From CBFIHN01 sp965662575 (lineage in GTDB: Bacteria; Pseudomonadota; Gammaproteobacteria; Francisellales; CACEW01), in the NCBI GenBank assembly GCA_965662575.1, contig CBFIHN010000021.1:1-26609 (forward strand): DNA of 26,609 nucleotides, read 5' to 3'. Shown piece by piece: positions 22,939-26,609 of this stretch; position 1 is the stretch's first letter, and each line of letters opens with the position of its first letter. The notes under the pieces are model-generated. The model did not search any database, was not told where the DNA came from, and saw only the letters and a list, made by a program, of their open reading frames with translations. The position numbers and the translations under genes are program-made.

Positions 22939-23997
22939 TCATGTCTGATTTGACTCGATAGCGTGTTGAAATTTTTCAAATAAAAACTCGGTATCTACTG
23001 GGCCTGGTGCGGCCTCGGGATGAAATTGTACAGCAAAGAAGGGCTTGTTTTTATGTGCAATGCCTTGGATGCTTGCATCATTTAGATGGCGATAAGTGAC
23101 CTCCCAATCATCAGGCAGGCTTTGCTCATCAATAGCATAGCCATGATTTTGCGAAGTCAAATAGCAACGATCAGTTTTGATCTCTAGGCAGGGTTGGTTT
23201 TGAGAGCGATGCCCAAAGCGCAGTTTATAAGTTTTAGCACCCACGGCAAGCGCCATTAATTGTGAGCCTAAACAAATACCAAAGATAGGCTTGTTATTAT
23301 CTAGTAATTTTTTGATCGTTGTAATGGTTTCATGGCAGTTAGTCGGGTCACCCGGACCATTAGAAATAAAGACCGCATCATAGTTTTCTTGACTCAGATC
23401 ATAATCATAGGGCACGCGTTTAATCCGGTAGGGGAGTTTTTGTAATAGACGCCAAATATTTTGCTTCATACCACAATCAATGGCAATAATTGTCTTCTCG
23501 CCATGGCCAATTTCGACGGGTTTTTTAATCGACACTTCTTTGACCAGATGTTGTTGGTTAATATCGGGAAATGTTGTAGGTAATGCATCGCCGATGACAA
23601 TGGCGCCAGCAACCACGCCTTTTTCACGTAGACACTTGGTCAGCGCGCGAGTATCGACGTTAGTCATGACCGAAATATGTTGATCTTGGCACCATGATAA
23701 AAGCGAAGTTTTTGCTGACTTGCGTGCATACAGTTCACTGAGTGTATCGCAGATCATGGCATTGGCATGGCCTTGGTCTGATTCCCACAGTTCTTTACTT
23801 GGCACACCATAATTACCAATTAGTGGATAGGTGAAGGTTAATATTTGTCCATGATAGGATGGGTCAGTTAAGCATTCTACGTAACCGACCATGCCCGTAT
23901 TAAAGACCACTTCGCCAAATTGAACTGGTTGTTGATTTATCGGTGACAGGCCAGTAAAGCTTTCACCAGTTTCAAGAATGAGTGTTGATTTAACCAT
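22939..23997 (-). CDS. carA: Carbamoyl-phosphate synthase small (glutaminase) subunit
   Basis: A 352-residue CarA, which frees ammonia from glutamine for carbamoyl phosphate used in arginine and pyrimidine synthesis. The N-terminal domain has GEVVFNTGMVGY and LTDPSYHGQILTFTYPLIGN. The class I glutaminase domain has SNGPGDP, the nucleophile in FGICLG (C242) and the His/Glu pair in QFHPEA (H326, E328). I start at the ATG at 23997, which aligns with the usual family start; an ATG three codons upstream (24006) is also possible. The text GHRSQNQP, TSQNHGYA and PVDTEFLFEKF is more like Bacteroidota CarA as I remember it than the GHHGGNHP/TAQNHGFA form of E. coli. carB is not adjacent. Confidence 0.93.
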   Translation of the reverse strand: MVKSTLILETGESFTGLSPINQQPVQFGEVVFNTGMVGYVECLTDPSYHGQILTFTYPLIGNYGVPSKELWESDQGHANAMICDTLSELYARKSAKTSLLSWCQDQHISVMTNVDTRALTKCLREKGVVAGAIVIGDALPTTFPDINQQHLVKEVSIKKPVEIGHGEKTIIAIDCGMKQNIWRLLQKLPYRIKRVPYDYDLSQENYDAVFISNGPGDPTNCHETITTIKKLLDNNKPIFGICLGSQLMALAVGAKTYKLRFGHRSQNQPCLEIKTDRCYLTSQNHGYAIDEQSLPDDWEVTYRHLNDASIQGIAHKNKPFFAVQFHPEAAPGPVDTEFLFEKFQHAIESNQT

Positions 23998-24018
23998 GTC
24001 ATCCATAACGCGTAATGC

Positions 24019-24507
24019 CTATCGGTGTTGACGAAATAATTGCCATAGCGATAATAAAATTAAGATGGCAAATAGTACTGCAGTCCAGCCAGCAATACTT
24101 AAGTATAGAAATCTAAAATGAACAACGGCACAGTCCCCTGTCCCTTTGAGTACAGTAGCCAAGGCTTTCTGCCATGGCATGACTTGTAGCAAGTAGTTCA
24201 GCCCAGGACCGCAGGCAGGGACTTGATCCGGTGGTAAGTGTTGTAGCCATACTTGACGTAAAGAGACGCTGATACCAGCGATGAGAATAACAAGTAAAAT
24301 GATGGCATAAACTTTTGTACCCGTTTTTTTTGCACCCTGGATACCTGCTATCAAAAAAACGATGCCGGCGCCAATCACGGCAACACGTTGCAATACACAA
24401 AGTGGGCAGGGGGCGTCATGTTGGATGTATTGGAAATACAAAGCAACGAGTATCGCTAACAGACAGAGAATAAAACCAGTGAAAAAACAAATGCGTGAGG
24501 AGGGCAT
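24019..24507 (-). CDS. dsbB: Disulfide bond formation protein DsbB
   Basis: A 162-residue inner-membrane protein with four hydrophobic helices. The quinone-linked cysteine pair is CPLCVLQR after the first helix, and the second periplasmic loop carries the other pair (PACGPGLNY and GTGDCAVV). DsbB reoxidises DsbA and passes electrons to quinones. Length and cysteine spacing are normal. The minus-strand stop is 12 bases before the carA start, so the two are probably co-transcribed from an extended -10 promoter about 37 bases upstream. No dsbA is in the window, but a DsbC/DsbG-like protein is at 17135. Confidence 0.95.
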   Translation of the reverse strand: MPSSRICFFTGFILCLLAILVALYFQYIQHDAPCPLCVLQRVAVIGAGIVFLIAGIQGAKKTGTKVYAIILLVILIAGISVSLRQVWLQHLPPDQVPACGPGLNYLLQVMPWQKALATVLKGTGDCAVVHFRFLYLSIAGWTAVLFAILILLSLWQLFRQHR

Positions 24508-24543
24508 GCTGCTTCCATAAAAAGTGTAGTCGAATCAATGGCG

Positions 24544-24552
24544 ATTATATCA
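24544..24552 (-). promoter_or_regulatory. Extended -10 promoter of dsbB-carA
   Basis: On the minus strand TGATATAAT is a perfect TATAAT with the extended TG, ending 37 bases before the dsbB ATG. The -35 region is weak. Confidence 0.55.
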
Positions 24553-24693
24553 GGACTTTCGCATCCACGAAAACCTTCTAGGATGAATGGAATTTTGTCT
24601 AGGCCCAGTCAATTGCCTTGCCATCCAGGAGTTTTAGATCAAGATGCGATTCTCGCTAGTTTAAAACCCATATCACTAAAAGACGAAAGTCCT
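24552..24693. repeat. Ten-base inverted repeat upstream of dsbB
   Basis: AGGACTTTCG (24552-24561) and CGAAAGTCCT (24684-24693) are perfect inverse copies, with TCGCATC (24560-24566) and GATGCGA (24635-24641) nested inside. The left arm abuts the dsbB promoter. This fills most of the 249-base gap, where I see no gene. Confidence 0.4.
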
Positions 24694-24756
24694 CTACGTC
24701 TTCTGAGCTGAGGCTGAAATAGAAATATGCTATCTCTTGGAGGGTAGGCTGTTTGG

Positions 24757-25773
24757 CTATAGACTGGCTTGTGTGCGTTTAATCATAAAATCAACTGTTT
24801 CAGAGGCATTAACTGCGTGCAATGTGACATTGGGGTGTTGTTGCTTAAATACTCTAAACACTTGATCAGCAAAGCCTTGTCCTATGGCTTCAACATGTTT
24901 GAAGTCTAAAGTAACATGTGAAAATTGGTCTAAATTTTTAACGACACGTTTAGCTTGTGATCGTGAAATCAGTCTTTGCCCATGTTCTCTCGCCATGGCA
25001 ATGAAAACATCTGTTTTCATAAAAGCGAGACTATCCGGATCTTGGTAATGTTGAAACAGTTCAACTAAATTGACATCGCTGTTAGTCTTGATTTCTAGTA
25101 GCACATCGGTTCCAGGTGATTTTTCTGCAGTTACCAATGACCAGTCACGTTCTATATTATCGCGAATATAGCTGTAGCCATTGGCTGTTAAGGTGAAGCA
25201 TTGACAGGCTCTGGAGCTAAAGAATACCCCTTCACCTGTATGATTTTTAGGGTCAGAGGTGAGTTTTCCTTTACTCAATTGAAGGATGGTTTCTTTAGCA
25301 TCATCAGTTTTGAGTAAGCTTTTTAAATTTTCTAAAGCACCAATACCATTATCCTTAATACGGATCCTGAGCTGTTGACTATCCAGTGAAATGCTAAGCT
25401 CAAGTGCTGTGCCTTTTGAATGATCTTTGGCATTATTCAATATTTCTGTTGCGCTATATTCAGCAATATCAAACGTATTGTTGCTGACCAAGGGCTTGAT
25501 GATAGGCTGGATGTAAGTATTGAAAACCTCAAACTCATCAAACGATTGGTTTAGCTTAAGATGAATTTTTTGCTGTTTGCTATTGGTTAGTGCGTAGGTA
25601 GTTTGCTTGGTATTGCCAGTTTTTATTACTTTTCCAGCGTTGATTAGATGACTTAAATGTCTTAATACCGTTGTTCTTGAGACATCAAATTGTGTCATGG
25701 TGACTCTAACAATGTCATGTGGGTGTTGGCTGATATTCTTCAGTAAGTATGCTTGTATTTTTTGTGCTTGCAT
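24757..25773 (-). CDS. Winged-helix + GHKL ATPase + STAS-like (DUF4325) regulator
   Basis: A 338-residue soluble protein with three joined parts. Residues 1-62 form a winged helix (TMTQFDVSRTTVLRHLSHLI, then a wing with INAGKVIKTG). Residues about 95-230 form a GHKL/HATPase fold: N box E110, N113, N114, H118; G1 box DNGIG (D141, G143, G145); G2 box HTGEG (178-182). Residues about 245-335 are a DUF4325 STAS-like domain (VTLDFKHVEAIGQGFADQVFRVF). Serine-kinase anti-sigma factors and STAS antagonists are normally separate proteins; here both are fused to a DNA-binding domain. No phospho-acceptor His box is visible, so it is not a classical sensor kinase. Autoregulation through the tandem repeats in its promoter is inference. 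The start ATG has no clear Shine-Dalgarno. Confidence 0.85.
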   Translation of the reverse strand: MQAQKIQAYLLKNISQHPHDIVRVTMTQFDVSRTTVLRHLSHLINAGKVIKTGNTKQTTYALTNSKQQKIHLKLNQSFDEFEVFNTYIQPIIKPLVSNNTFDIAEYSATEILNNAKDHSKGTALELSISLDSQQLRIRIKDNGIGALENLKSLLKTDDAKETILQLSKGKLTSDPKNHTGEGVFFSSRACQCFTLTANGYSYIRDNIERDWSLVTAEKSPGTDVLLEIKTNSDVNLVELFQHYQDPDSLAFMKTDVFIAMAREHGQRLISRSQAKRVVKNLDQFSHVTLDFKHVEAIGQGFADQVFRVFKQQHPNVTLHAVNASETVDFMIKRTQASL

Positions 25774-25800
25774 GTAGACATTTTAATAGTGGGTGCTCTA

Positions 25801-25809
25801 AGTATAGCA
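25801..25809 (-). promoter_or_regulatory. Extended -10 promoter of the HTH-ATPase-STAS gene
   Basis: TGCTATACT on the minus strand, 27 bases before the ATG, predicts a leader of only about 20 bases. There is no good -35; that place is occupied by the tandem 12-bp repeats. Confidence 0.6.
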
Positions 25810-25843
25810 TAATTAAAACTAAGTGAAAAAATAATTAAAACTA
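25810..25843 (-). promoter_or_regulatory. Two tandem 12-bp operator-like repeats, 22-bp period
   Basis: TAGTTTTAATTA on the minus strand occurs twice without mismatch (25843-25832 and 25821-25810), ten bases apart. The copies are therefore 22 bases start to start, about two helical turns, on the same DNA face. The inner copy directly abuts the TG of the extended -10. This fits an operator for a DNA-binding regulator, most simply the gene's own product. Confidence 0.6.
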
Positions 25844-25887
25844 TTTTCAATAATATAAAGGACTTAAAATCAATTGGTGATAGGCAC

Positions 25888-25955
25888 TACCTAATAAATG
25901 AGCAGTTTTCCATTTTTTCAACGATGCTGGTGCAGCCAGAAATTGGTTTGCAACA
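25888..25955 (-). repeat. Diverged fragment of the 11014-11157 MITE-like element
   Basis: On the minus strand this matches 11020-11088 at about 62 of 69 positions by hand alignment, including TGTTGCAAACCAATTTCT without change and CTGCTCATTTATT. The outer end reads GGGAGTGTTGCAA where the other copy has TGGAGCTGTTGCAA. The opposite terminus is not found, so this is a one-ended remnant. Confidence 0.65.
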
Positions 25956-26071
25956 CTCCCGCTAAAGTAATGCTGGTGACCCGTGCAATGAAAATTACCG
26001 TAAACCTTGGCAATCATTCTTGTGTTTGAATTGTTGGTGGGTTGATGAAATATTCGCATATCAAGAGCTTA

Positions 26072-26609
26072 CTACTTATAACTCAACTGTTGATTATTTT
26101 CTCTTCTATAATCATACCACTTCCCATTATCATATAGCTTAACGTCAATAGGAATAACGCTCCTTATGTCAGGATTTGGATGGTTCATGCGTTTTTCTAA
26201 TAGACTAAAAACATAATGAAACTCATGGCTTGAATAAACAATATCTCCAGACGAAGGTACAAGATAGTTCTTTACCGCAATGCCCTTATATCTAGAGCTG
26301 TACTGAAATACATACTTAGGCTCTGTATCATAAGCGCCTTCCTGAAGATGTGGCTCAAGCTCTTTTATATAACTCTTAATTAGGTAGTTAATAGTATTTT
26401 CATTCCCTTTAATGCTATCAGCGGGCATTTCCATGATGATGTTGGGATGTTCAATAAGACCAGGTGGTTGATCAGAAGGCGCTGCACCACCTACGATAGA
26501 GGCGGGTTTTCCTGACAAAGCAGGATTATCACTGCCAATTGTCCCAGGAACATTCCCCTCTGCCCAAGGAGGTACAGCCGAGGCTTCCCCTCCTGGATAC
26601 CCCCCTCCT
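26072..26609 (-). CDS. Unrecognised protein, C-terminal part (5' end outside window)
   Basis: The minus-strand frame is open to the window edge, so at least 178 residues of a longer protein are present. The first ~55 visible residues are rich in Gly, Pro, Ala and Ser (GGGYPGGEASAVPPWAEG, then GAAPSDQPPG), like a flexible linker. The following ~120 residues form a compact-looking, polar, aromatic-rich domain (NTINYLIKSYIKELEPHL, YVFQYSSRYKGIAVKNYLVP, IPIDVKLYDNGKWYDYRRE). I do not recognise the family. A long linker ahead of a terminal domain is seen in effectors and surface proteins, among others, but no function is assigned. No start codon is visible inside the window. Confidence 0.6.
   Translation of the reverse strand, partial: GGGYPGGEASAVPPWAEGNVPGTIGSDNPALSGKPASIVGGAAPSDQPPGLIEHPNIIMEMPADSIKGNENTINYLIKSYIKELEPHLQEGAYDTEPKYVFQYSSRYKGIAVKNYLVPSSGDIVYSSHEFHYVFSLLEKRMNHPNPDIRSVIPIDVKLYDNGKWYDYRRENNQQLSYK

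Noticed and set aside
25847..26059. Minus-strand frame of 70 codons between the unknown partial gene and the HTH-ATPase gene
   Set aside because: Its second half is the MITE-related repeat read as protein, and the rest has no recognisable domain; most likely a translation of repeat DNA.
1..26609. tRNA, rRNA genes or CRISPR arrays
   Set aside because: I saw no cloverleaf-like sequence with CCA-type end, no rRNA segments and no regularly spaced repeat array; the only regular pair is the two-copy operator-like repeat at 25810-25843.

Overview
The window looks like part of a gammaproteobacterial chromosome with moderately AT-leaning DNA. The evidence is a homodimeric-type pyruvate dehydrogenase (aceE-aceF), an outer-membrane Tol-Pal set (tolB, pal, cpoB), DsbB and a DsbC/DsbG-like protein, the rpmB-rpmG pair, and a MoxR/BAT operon of the kind also found in Francisella and relatives. 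I cannot fix the genus from sequence alone; a Francisella/Piscirickettsia/Legionella-type intracellular or host-associated lineage is an inference.

Layout. 1-1128: the 3' end of an RHS-repeat protein whose tail looks like a GNAT acetyltransferase. 1236-2499 (minus): a stand-alone phosphomannose-isomerase-type cupin and a ROK fructokinase, overlapping. 2559-9812 (plus): a strong sigma70-type promoter, then moxR, DUF58, DUF4381, a possible 32-codon ORF, batA, batB, batC and batD. Nearly every junction overlaps or is translationally coupled. 9888-10829 (minus): an EamA-type exporter. 10839-11363: a repeat island with a small palindromic element, a GC-rich hairpin and a 144-bp MITE-like element, followed by the rpmBG terminator. 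11364-11893 (minus): rpmG, rpmB and their promoter. 12009-18049 (plus): deoD, aceE, aceF and a lipobox-bearing Dsb-like thiol oxidoreductase.

18286-24549 is all on the minus strand, read right to left: dsbB-carA from an extended -10 promoter; tolB-pal-cpoB with its own promoter; then a PAP2 phosphatase, cyclophilin ppiB and a PduO-type cobalamin adenosyltransferase joined by 4-base and 1-base overlaps. 24757-25773 (minus) encodes an unusual one-protein switch: winged helix, GHKL ATPase and STAS-like (DUF4325) domains. Its promoter carries two perfect 12-bp direct repeats exactly 22 bp apart. 25888-25955 is a fragment related to the MITE-like element 15 kb away. The window ends inside a minus-strand gene with a Gly/Pro-rich linker and a C-terminal domain I do not recognise.

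Most of the window is core envelope and central-metabolism biology: MoxR/Bat and Tol-Pal for envelope integrity, Dsb proteins for periplasmic disulfides, PDH for acetyl-CoA. The less ordinary parts are the RHS-GNAT tail, the HTH-ATPase-STAS regulator with its operator, the repeat family, the extra small ORF in the bat operon, and a carA whose sequence resembles the Bacteroidota type rather than the usual gammaproteobacterial one.
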